This document shows, piece after piece, positions 47,160 through 58,583 of a stretch of DNA of 64,000 nt. The stretch covers positions 62,001-126,000 of the forward strand of contig OZ020612.1 of the NCBI GenBank assembly GCA_963971575.1, given 5' to 3'. The translations under genes were made by a program, and so were the position numbers. Under the pieces are notes generated by a model, which was not told the DNA's origin, did not search any database, and saw only the letters and a program-made list of their open reading frames with translations. This DNA comes from Liopterus haemorrhoidalis. Lineage: Eukaryota > Arthropoda > Insecta > Coleoptera > Dytiscidae. Position 1 is the first letter of the stretch. Every line of letters starts with the position of its first letter.

Positions 47160-48207
47160 GTGCATTGTAGAATGTATCCAAATAAATATTAGCGGTAATT
47201 ATGTGCACACATATCTTGTACGTCCCGTCCCACTTCTGCCACCGGCATTGTTCCCGAGTTTAGTTTGAAAACTTGAACAGCTTGAATATAATACGCATCA
47301 CATGTCGGGTATTCTTAGCTGTTCTTTCATTTCCCTCGGTGTAATCTGACAGGCGGTCGTCAAATATTGTTTGGTGATTTATTTGGGCCATTAAAACTTG
47401 TATCAATATGTTTGATCGGGCCCGGTGGAGGAGGCTGGTGCTGGTGGCGGCGGGCCCGCCTGCATGAACCGGTATTACAGTGACATTTGCAGGGAGGTAA
47501 AGAGGCAAAGTTCAGAGGCGCTCGCAAATATCAAATCAATATGAAAAAGATACTGGGGCCGCATTCCTAGTTCATTTATATGTTGGAGATGTCGCAGGAA
47601 CTTCTCTCCTTGTGTTCTCTCTGAGTAACAGCAACTTTGAAGCGTAGCCGACGGTTCTTCCAATTTGTTTTGAGCTCGCTCGCGAAATTTACACAAAAAG
47701 AATCTTACAAACATTTTTCTTGTTTTTATGTATATCTCAGCAATTCTTCAATTTATTCAACAGTACTTTCTTAATAAACAACTCACATATTCTATCATCA
47801 ACGTCACCATTTACATTCACAATATAAATTGTATGGAAATATCAACATTCCATTTCACTTCTTCCTTACCTAAACTCTTTAATCAATATCTTTATAAGTC
47901 TGTAGATATATGCAGCATCTGGCAAAAGTCTTGGCACACTTATACAGGCTGAATGGAAGATATGAAGACTCCGGGAAAAGAACAGTCATTGTCCAATATT
48001 CAAAATCACAAAAACTCTAATGAAACGATCAAATAACAATTCTGTTTGAGTTTAAAAGATTTTTTTCCTACTCTGTAAATAATGAAAATAAATAAAATTA
48101 AAAACACTGAAAAATAAAAATAATCCTAAAATTAATAATAACAAACAGGCGATGAATATTAGGCTTTGCCTAAGCGCTTTGAGAGCGGCTTTGCCTAACG
48201 CAATATT
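47160..48207. other. Unassigned DNA with a GC-rich patch
   Basis: 47395-47470 is strongly GC-rich (GGTGGAGGAGGCTGGTGCTG) and open in one minus-strand frame (47260-47508). No domain recognised; the frame could be a first exon or CpG-rich regulatory DNA. Confidence 0.35.
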
Positions 48208-48209
48208 TA

Positions 48210-49485
48210 CCAGGTCTACAAGTATGAAATGCGGATTTTTTTTTAAATAAAACACATTAATCTCAAAAGAACAGTAAAAGTTTATTTATTCAAAGTATGC
48301 TCCATTAGAAGTTATACATTTTTCCCATCTTTCAGGCAATTTGTGAATACCTCGCCAGTAGAACTCTTCCCCTTTCCCCGCAAACCATTCATCTAGCCAT
48401 TCTTTCACATTTTCATATGAACAAAAGTGCTGCTCGGCAAGTGACCTATCGATGCGAACAAGTGGTAAATTGAAGGGGCTAAGTCTGGTGAGTAAGCGGC
48501 ATGGGGTAGCACTTCCCACTTGAGTGCCTCCAATGTGTTGCAAACTGCTTTTGCCTTATGTGCTGGAGCGTTATCGTGAAGAAAGAATACCTTGTGCTGT
48601 CTTCTTTCGTATTCTGGTCGTTTTATGAGCAGCGAATGGTTCAATTCGATCAGTTGTTGTTGGTAGCGTTGGGTATTAACTGTTTCACCAGGTTTTAACA
48701 GTTCATAATAGACCACACCCTTTTGGTCCTACCAAGTACAGAGCATTGTCTTTTTGCCAAAGCAATTCGGTTTTGAAGTTGATGTGGATGGTGAGCCTGG
48801 GTTCACCCATGATTTTTTGCGTTTGGGATTTTCAAAATAAATCAATTTTTCATCGCCAGTAATGATACGATGCAAAAAAGACTTTCTTTTGTATCGTGCA
48901 AGCAAAATTTCACAAGTGTTTTTGCGTTTTTCCATCTGCCTCTCATTCAATGCATGTGGAACCCATCTGCCGACTTTCTGGATCTTACCCATCTCTCGTA
49001 GGCGATTGGAAACAGCTTGTTGACTAACGCCTAACTGCTCTGCTAGTTGTTTTTGTGATTGACTAGCGTCTTCCTGTAGCAATGTTTCCAATTTTGTATC
49101 TTCATATTTTTTTGGAGGTTTTCCATGTTCTTTGTCTGTAAGATCAAAGTCACCACTTTTGAAACGCCGAAACCATCGTTCACACGTATCTTGCGATGGA
49201 GCATATTCACCATAAGCTTCTCGAAGCAGTCGGTATGATTCAGCAGCAGTTTTTTTCAAATTAAAACAAAACAGTAGTACTGTCCGCGAATGCTCTTTAT
49301 TTGGCACAAAATTTGACATTTTTAAAACAGTAAAACAAAACTATCACTTTTCAAATTATAACCTATACGCATTTGACACTTAATGATAACTTAACAAAAC
49401 GCCATATGTGTTGAAACTTTGAACTATACACCCAGTTTGCGCGGCAAGTTTGAAAAAAATCCGCATTTCATACTTGTAGACCTGG
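48210..49485 (-). mobile_element. Nearly complete mariner transposon, 1276 bp, inactive
   Basis: The ends are long inverted repeats, CCAGGTCTACAAGTATGAAA at 48210 and its complement ending at 49485, matching for about 33 bp. They are bounded by the TA dinucleotide (48208-48209 and 49486-49487) that Tc1/mariner elements duplicate. The 1.3-kb length is typical of mariner. The transposase reads on the minus strand and is described separately. The long, well matched ends suggest fairly recent insertion. Confidence 0.95.
48286..49319 (-). pseudogene. Mariner DD34D transposase, broken by one nonsense codon and one frameshift
   Basis: The enzyme cuts and pastes the mariner element at TA sites. The N-terminal part (49319-48729) has paired helix-turn-helix regions (LREAYGEYAPSQDTCERWFRRF and LAEQLGVSQQAVSNRLREMG). 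First catalytic Asp: ITGDEKL. Second: FLHDNAPAH. The reading frame meets TAG at about 48729-48731 (W-stop-DQKGVVYYE, most simply a Trp codon mutated), stays in the same frame to about 48450, then needs a shift near ASIGH to continue SLAEQHFCSYENVKEW and finish GAYFE at 48286. The third catalytic Asp should lie 35 residues after the second, in the PSDYHLF motif. It reads PSIYHLF here, so an essential metal ligand is lost. Three independent defects make the copy inactive. Confidence 0.93.
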
Positions 49486-49487
49486 TA

Positions 49488-51368
49488 TCAAACTCGTCTG
49501 ACCGCGGCTTACTTTCATGAAGCGTATAATTGAGAGGCCGACTATTTCTTATATCTCATTTTATTACAAGGTATTCTAGCCAAATGAATCACGAAACTAT
49601 CTCGCTTATTATTATAGATACAGATTCAGTTATGTTCAAAATAAACATTTTTTAAATAGAACATTCTATATATATTTTAGATATTCAGTATAGAACAGTA
49701 TATTAACAGTATTTAAAAAAAATTTTTTCAATGTAATTCAAAAACTATCAGTAGTATTTTTTTTTATAACATTTTCTAATATTTCTATTAGAAATATTCG
49801 AACTTTGTCCACTTAACGGAATCTCTCTCTATGATAATAAACGAAATACCAATGGTGAACTATTTGGCTGGGACACCTGTAGGTAATATAAGCAATATAA
49901 GCTAATAAAATTTGTCGCGGTCCACTGATGGATCGCGGACCAAACTTTAAAAAGCTCTGAGACGGTCATTCTGCTGACAACTACATAATTGCCTCAGTAA
50001 ACGATAAATAACAAGCAAACCGCTATAATGATATAATTTAATTTAGATCCAATTAAAATACACCCGTATTATTTGAAATTAACTAAAGAATTAATTTAAA
50101 ATGGAATTAAGACACTGCTATATGCGATCCAAATATTTGATATTTAAAATTTCCTTTTAAAATATATTTATTTGAAATTATAATTTTAAATAATATAAGT
50201 GTACGTCCGTAAACTTTCCCTGGATACTCTGTTTAGAGAGGTGTCTTTGGAGAGGTGTTTGGAATCCGTTATCCAGAGATGGATATCCAGTGACGTCTGT
50301 TTGATGGGAGACATCACTGGCTGTTTTACGCCGTCAGCCATCACACGTCACTCTGTTCCGTATCTGCCATTCCACGGCCTCACTAATGTCATTTCTATCC
50401 GTACGAATTAGATTTCAGCAAATTATTTACTCTCCAACATATGTCAAAGCCAATTAGCTACCACGGATCCCATCCGAAACGAACCACCTTACCTACCCAT
50501 ACTCTCGTACCGTGCCGCTCGTATTGCCAACCTATTTTTAGTTACTCTACAAATCACTCGGTCACGAATATAATTAAATATCTCATTGTCACTAATCATG
50601 ACTGAATAATCATACTGTAGCTAAATTAATAGACATCTTTGAAACAGTTTGCATGTTCAAATGTCTGCCGTCATAAAACAAGTCAAGTTGATTCAAGAGA
50701 TCAACTACAAAAATACTTGTAAAGGTATTCAATAGTTCAGTGCTATGATATCAATAGTTATGATTAGTTGTAAGTTATAAATAGTAAACAGACAGAGAAA
50801 GTCTATCTAGGGAATATGCTAAAAATGTTTCGTTATACTGAATATGGGAGAAAAATACAGTATTAAAATACCGTTTCATTTCAGTAAAAATAATAGCACA
50901 TTTTTTTTAAAAGTATGATATATTTTTTATTGTATTTTTGTTTGAATTTTTTTAAATTGCATTCATAATTACATCTTCAATACTTTATAATTGTTGAAAC
51001 ATATTTTCCGAGATATCAATGGTACAAAATAGGTAACCCCGAATCTTTTTCAATCCATCCGTAGCTCCCATAAGCGAAACCTTCATATCGAGTGGCATAA
51101 CTCAATTTTCATCCTCTTCAAAGCAGATATCCTGTATGGCTCTGAAAGCAATAGGATAGTTATGGGCTTTTTAAGGGCACGCCATTGAGGAGTCCATCGA
51201 ACTTCTAATTCACTTTTGGTCACTTGTTCTCCCAAGATAAAGGGTTGGCAAAATATTAAGCTACAGCAATGTCTGAAAATAGCGAAAACCGAAGTTAGTC
51301 ACCAGTTATTAGATAAAAATAATGAAAATTCATGTTGCCTCTTGCAATATTAGAAATACATTTTAATA
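49488..51368. other. Unassigned DNA
   Basis: 50199-50411 is an open frame of balanced composition (GDITGCFTPSAITRHSVPYL) with no recognised family. The rest is AT-rich and featureless. Confidence 0.35.
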
Positions 51369-51376
51369 AATACAAT

Positions 51377-51638
51377 CAGAGCCGCAGTAAGGGGGGGGAC
51401 GGAAGGAGCGACGGCCCTGGACACACTAAGGAAAAGGGCGCTGACGGGCTTGACTAAGGGGCGCCATTGTGAAGGTGAGGACCTTTTTTGTTTTTGCTCG
51501 TTACTTGGATTTTGGGAGGTGAGGACCTTTTTTTTGCTCATCACTTAAATTTTGAGAGGTGAAAACTTTGTTTTTATTTGCTAAGGGCGCCAAAACACGG
51601 CTCTGCCCCTAGCGCAAGTTTTCCTTACTGCGGTTCTG
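51377..51638. mobile_element. hAT-type MITE, 262 bp
   Basis: Ends CAGAGCCGCAGTAAGG and CCTTACTGCGGTTCTG, flanked by exact 8-mers AATACAAT (51369-51376 and 51639-51646). The interior is three poly-T cassettes. A truncated relative with the same right end (CCTTACTGCGGCTCTG) lies at about 7020-7173. Confidence 0.92.
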
Positions 51639-51748
51639 AATACAATACTGATTTTTTAATATTAACTGATAATAGAACTAATTCTGCATACGAGCCCCGT
51701 CTCAATGAGGTTGGCCCATCAAAAATATTTATATTAGAAGGGAAATTT

Positions 51749-51821
51749 CTCTCTCTTTCTCTCTCTCTCTCTATCTCTCTCTCTCTCTCTCCCTCTCTCT
51801 CTCTCTCTCCCTCTCCCTCTC
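51749..51821. repeat. (CT)n microsatellite
   Basis: Interrupted CT/CCCT tract. Confidence 0.97.
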
Positions 51822-51935
51822 TTATGTTCTATCTTTATTATTTTTTGAATTAGATGGTTTCGTCCGTAAAATATAATATGATGAGAAAGTAATGGAATTC
51901 GAACTGGTCAGAAATTAAAATTAAAACAATATTTT

Positions 51936-51976
51936 AACTTCGCTAACGTTTCGATTTATTTTTAAATCTTCATCAG
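51936..51976 (-). ncRNA. Hammerhead-ribozyme-like core, left arm
   Basis: Same core as 52437-52477 on the opposite strand: CUGAUGA at 51970-51976, GAAAC at 51948-51952, GUU at 51936-51938. The two cores point outwards from the element centre. Confidence 0.4.
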
Positions 51977-52117
51977 AGCTAGAATAAAAAATGTAGCTAT
52001 AATTTATGATACAGTTTGTTTTTTTCCCAATATAAAGTTAATGAAGTAAAGTTTACAAAATATAATCAATATCAAACTACAACTAAATGTTAAAAGTATA
52101 GTAATATGGAAAATGAA

Positions 52118-52294
<177 letters not shown>

Positions 52295-52436
52295 AATAAT
52301 AATACGATAAACCACAAATTAAGATTTTTACATACCTAGGCTAAAAAGTCACTAAATAAAATAAAATTGTCGGAGAAATAAAATGCAACGTCCACATAAT
52401 GCATCATAAATTATAGCTACATTTTTTATTCTAGCT

Positions 52437-52477
52437 CTGATGAAGATTTAAAAATAAATCGAAACGTTAGCGAAGTT
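52437..52477 (+). ncRNA. Hammerhead-ribozyme-like core, right arm
   Basis: CUGAUGA (52437-52443), one extra A, a six-bp stem II GAUUUA/UAAAUC closed by AAAA (52445-52460), then GAAAC (52461-52465) and GUU at 52475-52477 as candidate cleavage triplet after a short AC/GU stem III. The extra A before stem II is not canonical, and I could not find a convincing stem I, so activity is unproven. Confidence 0.4.
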
Positions 52478-52494
52478 AAAATATGGTTTTAATT

Positions 52495-52785
52495 TTAATT
52501 TCTTACCAGTTCGAATCCCATTACTTCCTCATCATATTTTATTATTTTTCGATCCATTACAGGGGAATTGGTGGCATCATGTCCACACAATAGTTTTCGT
52601 TTTCGGCAATTACGCTCCTCGATCTTTGACCAAATGTGTAGTTTCTTGTAGTATCTGGTTGACTTTGGTCGACCCAGGATTTGGGATATCTGTCTCGATC
52701 GACGTCTATCTGCTATCCCCTTGCATGATTTACCTTTCCGTACCGTCTTCTCTTCTGGATATATGATAATATTCCAAAATTTCAT
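52495..52785 (-). other. Unassigned 96-codon open frame next to the palindromic element
   Basis: Charged frame (EEKTVRKGKSCKGIADRRRS; KKLHIWSKIEERNCRKRK) whose last 16 codons run into the element arm at 52495-52543. No family recognised. It may be a fragment of retroelement coding sequence or a host exon. Confidence 0.2.
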
Positions 52786-53108
52786 GATTTAAATAGTTGG
52801 GCCAATTTTACTGAAGAATACATCGATTATTCGTATATTATTAAACTTGAATACATTTATTAAGATTCCAGACATAAACTCTTTGCAACAATTAAAAAAA
52901 GTTTTGTAAAAATGTTCTAGTGCCTCACTATTAATGGGTTATTACGTGCCAAAATTGTTATAAACATAATCCATACAACATACAATTTCGCAAAATTGCT
53001 TTGTCTACTTTAAGTTATTATAATAATACTATGCAGGTATAGAGAGTGTCCAAATTGTTGCCTTAAATAATAAATGAAGGAAAGCCAGAAAAAGTGGTAA
53101 TTAGAGAT

Positions 53109-53186
53109 TAGGCCAACATCGCTCAGTGGTTGATTGAATCAATTATGGAGGCCGTTATGGATGTCCGTAGTTCAAGCCAATCCACG
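53109..53186 (+). other. tRNA-like sequence
   Basis: GCTCAGTGGTTGA (A-box-like) and GTAGTTCAAGCC (B-box-like) at tRNA spacing, without a clear acceptor stem. Possible SINE head. Confidence 0.3.
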
Positions 53187-53750
53187 TTATGTAGTATTTA
53201 CCACCGCGTTTATAACAACACATAAAAATGCGAGAGCAGAAATGTGGACAAGCCCGCAACATCAAATAATTTCTAATTAAATATTGACGAGACAATTTAG
53301 TGAAAATAGCGCGTCAATATTGTTTTATTGTGTGATAATGTTGACAATAGCTTATTTAATTTTTTACCTGGGATCTCAGTTATAAATATTTTTATATATC
53401 GATCGAGGTATTGTCATGACCGGCTTCTTATTACTCACAGATATACGACTAAATAATTCACACGATCAATAATGGATGCCAAGGCTCGGCTGGTGTTTGG
53501 TGTGTTTTGGATAACTACGCCACTAAACCTCTAATCCTGGTACACCGGGGCAGCTCACTTATCACTGTACAGAACCAACTGAGCAAAGCAACAATCAAAA
53601 AATTTTGTGTCGCCACCACAGAACCGACCGCCCCCACAGAATATGTAATCAAATAAGATACCTCTTAACATTTTCTAAAATTTTGAAACTAAATCAAGAA
53701 TTGCAATTGGTGTTTTAACACGCTGAGCGCTCATTTATATAATACATTTA

Positions 53751-54009
53751 GGCCCGGTCTTTCCACCTTCAGATAAAGTCCCAGGTAACTATCTGACAGA
53801 TAAGGTTATTTGTAACTTCATCTGCTGAATAAATGTCAATACCAGTCAGTGAATTCAATACGTCAGTCTCATTATCCGTTAGATAACTATCCGATAGATA
53901 CATTTGTATAGAAAGAAGGGATGACATTTACTCAGAAGATGAAGTTAAAAATAACCTTATCTGTCAGATAGTTACCTGGGACTTTATCTGAAGGTGGAAA
54001 GACCGGGCC
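53751..54009. mobile_element. Harbinger/Tourist-type MITE, copy 2 (259 bp)
   Basis: Very similar to the copy at 8758, with the terminus GGCCCGGTCTTTCCACC intact on both sides and TTA at 53748-53750 and 54010-54012. High similarity between copies suggests recent spread. Confidence 0.9.
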
Positions 54010-54641
54010 TTAATAAATAAAATATTTCAATAAAAAAAAAAAAAAATAAATAAATAAAATAAAATAAGCATAATAATAAAAATAATAATAAATAAAAGTT
54101 ACTAATCCTATTCTGCACAGCAAATTTCTTTTTTTTTTTTTTTTTCGGAATTTTTGATGACACAAGTAAACTTTCACTTCCGGCTGACCGAGTTTTACCA
54201 AATAGTGATCAAATGGTGGCAGTTTTGCCAAAAGCTTATATATAAAGTTTCCTATTAATCCATTTTGCCAAATTCTCTTAGTACCTAGGTATCCTCGCTA
54301 CAAAATTTGTTTAAATCAAAATGGAAGGCAATTTGAACACTTGTAAATAAAATATTAAACCGAAATATTTAATATTTTTTAAAGAGATCCTTCAATTTAC
54401 ACGCAACGAAATCACTGTATTTTTAAATAATTCATAAAAGATTACGAATTTAGAAAAATTAATACCACAGAATCAACAAATAATATTTTATTCTTTATAT
54501 ATATTTTTGTTTGATTTTGATCAGTTGTCTAATATGGACAAATACTGTAAACGAGTTTTTATAACCTATTTAAAATTAGACAGATTTTACTCATGCAATT
54601 CAATCGAACAAAATCTAATAAAAAATGAAGTAAAGATCATA

Positions 54642-55038
54642 CAGTCTGTTCCAAACGGTTAAGCGGAACTAGATTTTGCAATCTAGTTACTTTCATCGTT
54701 TAAATCGTGCCTTTCGGCCGTTTTGTTTAAGCTTTGTAAATCATACTTACAATAAACATTTTTTGGTTAAGGTTAATATCATTTTAAAATGTCATTTTCT
54801 TTATATTTTGATTTTTTGTGTCATTCTTAATACAAATTTCCCATTTATTTATTTTTTTGTCATTAAAATATCTAAAAAAAATATTTAATGTCATTCGTTT
54901 CCATGGTTTTATTGTTGGAATTTTAAATTTTGACATCCCAACGTGAAAAATGAAATAAACCAAGCAAGGTCCCTTCTCGTGACAACCTAAAAGAACTAAA
55001 TTCCCATTTAGTTCCGCTTAACCGTTTGGAACAGACTG
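54642..55038. mobile_element. TA-flanked MITE, copy 2 (397 bp)
   Basis: About 30-bp perfect inverted ends beginning CAGTCTGTTCCAAACGG, bounded by TA (54640-54641 and 55039-55040), as in Tc1/mariner-type elements. Internally related to 43277-43672 and, more distantly, to 57510-57665. Confidence 0.87.
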
Positions 55039-55040
55039 TA

Positions 55041-56487
55041 CATTATTTGTTGATTCTGTTCTATTATTTTATTTAATTCTTAACTTTATGAATAATTTAC
55101 AAAAACAGTGATTTTCTTGTGTATACAGTATAGGATTCTCTTAAATAAAAGTTTTTTCTTTTTAAAAGCTCCCAAGATAACCAAGTCGACATACTGTACT
55201 GTTTAAAAAATGTAAGTTGTCTTTTACTGTGGTGCCATTTCGGTTTTGAGAACGTTTAATTTTTATTGCTGTTAGACAACTGGATTATTTGTGTTGATTC
55301 CTTGTAGTGTATTGTGAAGTTGTCAGCGGGGAGGAAAGGTGGTATGGGAGTATTAAAAGTTGTGTCATTTGAAGATGAAAATAAAATGAATTTAGGCGTT
55401 CTTATTAAGAATAATACAGGGGTTTGTTCGTGGGCTGGTTGATGGGCTGGGCAGGCTGATGGTGGGTTGACTGCCTCCTGGCTGCTGGCCTGGCTCTTGG
55501 CTGCCATCTTAGAACTTGTAAATACTTTACAAGTTGGAAACTCCTGGAATCAGACGAAACCAGGAATCCTAGTGTTAATGCTTCTAATTAAATTTACTGA
55601 ACTTTTACGAGCAAAAAATTTAATTCCAAAGCTGACGGAAACATTGACAAGTATAGGGTGACCCACAACTTGCATACTACTACTTCTGTTAAATGTTAAT
55701 CATTAATTTCAGATTTATGTGATATGCAATAAGCTTAGGTGAGCTGTCCCCCTAAAAGCTCCAAAAAAACGTGTTTTTGTCAAAATATAAGTGATGAGCC
55801 TTAAAGAGCCTGATGAGCTCTAAGAACTTAAGTATCAAAGCCACAAACCATATGTTCATCCTCTCATAAATAAATATAATAATGTTCTATTTGATACACC
55901 TTTTGCTGAATGAAATACTTAAATTGATCTGTAATACTAATCAACAAATAAATTATGTTGTTATTCTCTTGTGCTCTAACCACCCACTGGAACCTGACCA
56001 ATAAAGATAACGATCAAAGACGTGAACAAAGTCAATCCAAAAAAACGCTAACAAGTTCTGTTCCATCACATATGGTTATTTGTTTGAAAAGGTTAATTTA
56101 GTGTCCGACTGTAAGTTCTGAAACGGTTTTTCTAGAACGAATAATTTCCAACAATATCTGGAAATTATTCGTTAAAATTTCTGTGGGCATATCTACCGTA
56201 AAATCTCGAGTGTAATATGCAAAAATTTTACTCATTTTAGCCCGCTAAAACGGGGGAGGGCGTATTATTCTCGCATACAAAAAATATCATTTTCAATATT
56301 GAAGAAGCGCACGTAAAGCTGTGAGACATGGCAAGACGAATGTCCCAGGAATATTTACATGTAACTCATTTTTATTTTATTAAAATTTTTTTTTATATAA
56401 TTTAAAATAAAATATAGAAAAGTTATAGGGGCGTGTTACATGTGAATTTCCATCAAAAACTTTTGGGCTAAGTCAAATATGTGCACA
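55041..56487. other. Unassigned DNA
   Basis: 55430-55505 is a GGCTGGTTGATGGGC-type low-complexity stretch producing a Pro/Ala-rich minus-strand frame. Nothing assignable elsewhere. Confidence 0.4.
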
Positions 56488-56489
56488 TT

Positions 56490-57270
56490 AGTTTAGTTTA
56501 GTTTAGTTTATTGTTTCATTATCATAAAATCAATACATGTAATAATCATTTATGATAGTATGTCATACAGTCATATAATATAATACAATAAAATGAAAAT
56601 ACAATAAAAATAATACATTACAATACATTTATATAACAAGATCGTTTATGTCGTACAGTGTTTTTTCTAATAGATGGCTTTTTAACAATTTTTTAAATAT
56701 AATGATTGATTTTGCTGATTTAATTGTGCTTGGCAGTGCATTAAAAAATTTGCAGCAATTAAAATATGCCCCTTTTTGGTAGCTAGTCGTTTTGTGTGCC
56801 TTAGGTTCCAAAAGAGTTTTATTGCGTGTGTTATGGGAATGAACTTTAGAGTGAAACAGGTGTTTATTTTTGTATGTAAATACACATAGCAAAAATACAT
56901 ACACAGATGGCAGGGTCAGAATTTGTAACTTTTTAAACGACTCTTTACAGAACTGTCTAGGACCGAGGGAATCCAAGATTCGCACAGCTGATTTCTGTAA
57001 TATAAATATTCGCTTCCATTCACTACATTGACCCCAATGTATTATATTAAATTGCAAATGTGAATGGAAGCAGGAAAAATAAAATGTTTTTAAAATATGT
57101 GCGCTACATTTAATTTTTAGCGATCTTAGGGCAAATAGAGATGAACTTAATCTATGGGCAAGATAATTTATATGCTCGGACCAGGTAATCTTCGGATCTA
57201 GCTTAAGGCCTAATAATTTAATGTCGTTATTTAGTATATTCGAGATTTTAAGGTAAAAGAAAAATAATAT
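56490..57270 (-). pseudogene. CR1/Jockey-type reverse transcriptase C-terminal fragment
   Basis: On the minus strand one frame stays open from about 57260 to the stop at 56629-56631. It reads LLGLKLDPKITWSEHINYLA, then CFHSHLQFNIIHWG, ILQKSAVRIL, LTLPSVYVF and HSHNTRNK. These are the thumb and tail motifs after the catalytic domain of non-LTR reverse transcriptases. The catalytic FADD region is absent. A (TAAAC)n tail at about 56488-56512 lies where the 3' end should be, so this is a 5'-truncated insertion with an intact local frame, probably young. Confidence 0.85.
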
Positions 57271-57509
57271 TTGTATAAAAATTAAAGTAATGACAAAACG
57301 AACTTTATGTAATGAAAAATTTAGACGAAAGATCAGGAATATGCGGAAGGTAGGAGAGTTTCATTTGCGGTGATATGTACTTCGTCTAGTTACATGTTTT
57401 CAGCAACATGAACCATCCCAATGAAATTCAATTCTACAATTACTTTCGTATGCGTACTAATACATTTGATTTAATTTCTCGTATTATGATTTGAAAATAC
57501 AATTAAGTA

Positions 57510-57665
57510 TTAGGCGGAACTAACTGGAATTTTCATTTTTGTAAGTTGTCATGAGCTTTTCTTTTATGGTCTGAAGTAGGCTTTTACTAAACAAAATTAT
57601 CAAAAGCCTCACTTAATCTGTAAAAGTAACAAGAATTGAAAATCTAGTTCCTCCTAAACCAAAAA
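57510..57665. repeat. Diverged relative of the TA-flanked MITE family
   Basis: Shares TTAGGCGGAACTAACTGGAA and a terminal CTAGTTCC.CCTAAACC with the copies above. It also matches the two halves flanking the palindromic MITE at 19790-20690. Confidence 0.6.
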
Positions 57666-58065
57666 CCAGGATCGTGCGTCTTTAAGTAGAGGTAGAATTT
57701 GTCTTGTTTTACAACATTTCTTTTACCCTTCTGTGACTTCAGTTATTGAAAATGCTGAGTGCAAATGAACTGGGCATTCAGATTAGGACTGTCACCTTGA
57801 ACGGTTGTAAGTCATCCTGTTAATTGTTTAATTTTTTTGATAAGTGTTTTTGAAAATTGTGATTATTTAAAAATAAAATGGTTAATAATTTAACATGCAT
57901 GTTATATGGCCCCTTTATGGTATTATAGAAAATATGGCCTGCGCCACTAACATATTAAATTTTAATTTTTTTTTACTGGCCCCCCCCCTCCAAGTAAAAT
58001 ACACTTACGACGAAAATATTATTTTCTCGTTTTAATTATGTACAAGTACTATAATTGAAAAAATG

Positions 58066-58265
58066 AGTACAACAGTATAGTTTTCACAAGTTTCTCATGC
58101 AATACTAACAATCTAAAATAAAAGTTATTGAGCGATAATATTTTTACAATTATTAGTATTCAATTAAAAATATTCTATTAGTAGATACAAATTCGCTGCA
58201 AATTTTGATGTACAGCTTGTTAGTCTGTATAAGAAACTTATAATCTGTGGGGGACATACACACCG
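58066..58265. mobile_element. Partial copy of the 46404 TTAA MITE
   Basis: Matches the right arm of 46404-47155, including AAATTTTGATGTACAG and TATAAGAAACT.ATAATCT, and ends at TTAA (58266-58269). The left end is not identifiable. It lies about 320 bp upstream of the NDUFA4-like coding start and so may overlap its promoter. Confidence 0.65.
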
Positions 58266-58583
58266 TTAAGGGCTAGTGTGGTTGATATTTCGCCTGATAT
58301 TCCACTGATATTCCAACACGATTCAACTCGTACAAGTGAAACAAAACGATAACCTTTAACGTCTTCAATAACCGACTGAATTACACATAAAGAAAACTCC
58401 TGTGCAATTTATGGCCCTGTACAAAAGAAGCCAGCGTGTACCACCAAGCAGCTGTGATGGTAGCATAAGATGAAGGCGTTGGCAAATTGTTTTCAAAATA
58501 ATAAAATATCGAAGTAGTTTGATATAGTTTTGTTTTTTCAATCAAATAAGCATTTAAATTTTTCGTAGTTTTCAAAAATAAAA

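Noticed and set aside
51578..51853. Ser-Leu repeat ORF
   Set aside because: Translation of the (CT)n tract running out of a MITE.
55256..55507. 83-codon Pro/Ala-rich ORF
   Set aside because: Arises from GGCTGGTTGATGG-type low complexity and an AT-rich tail; no family match by eye.
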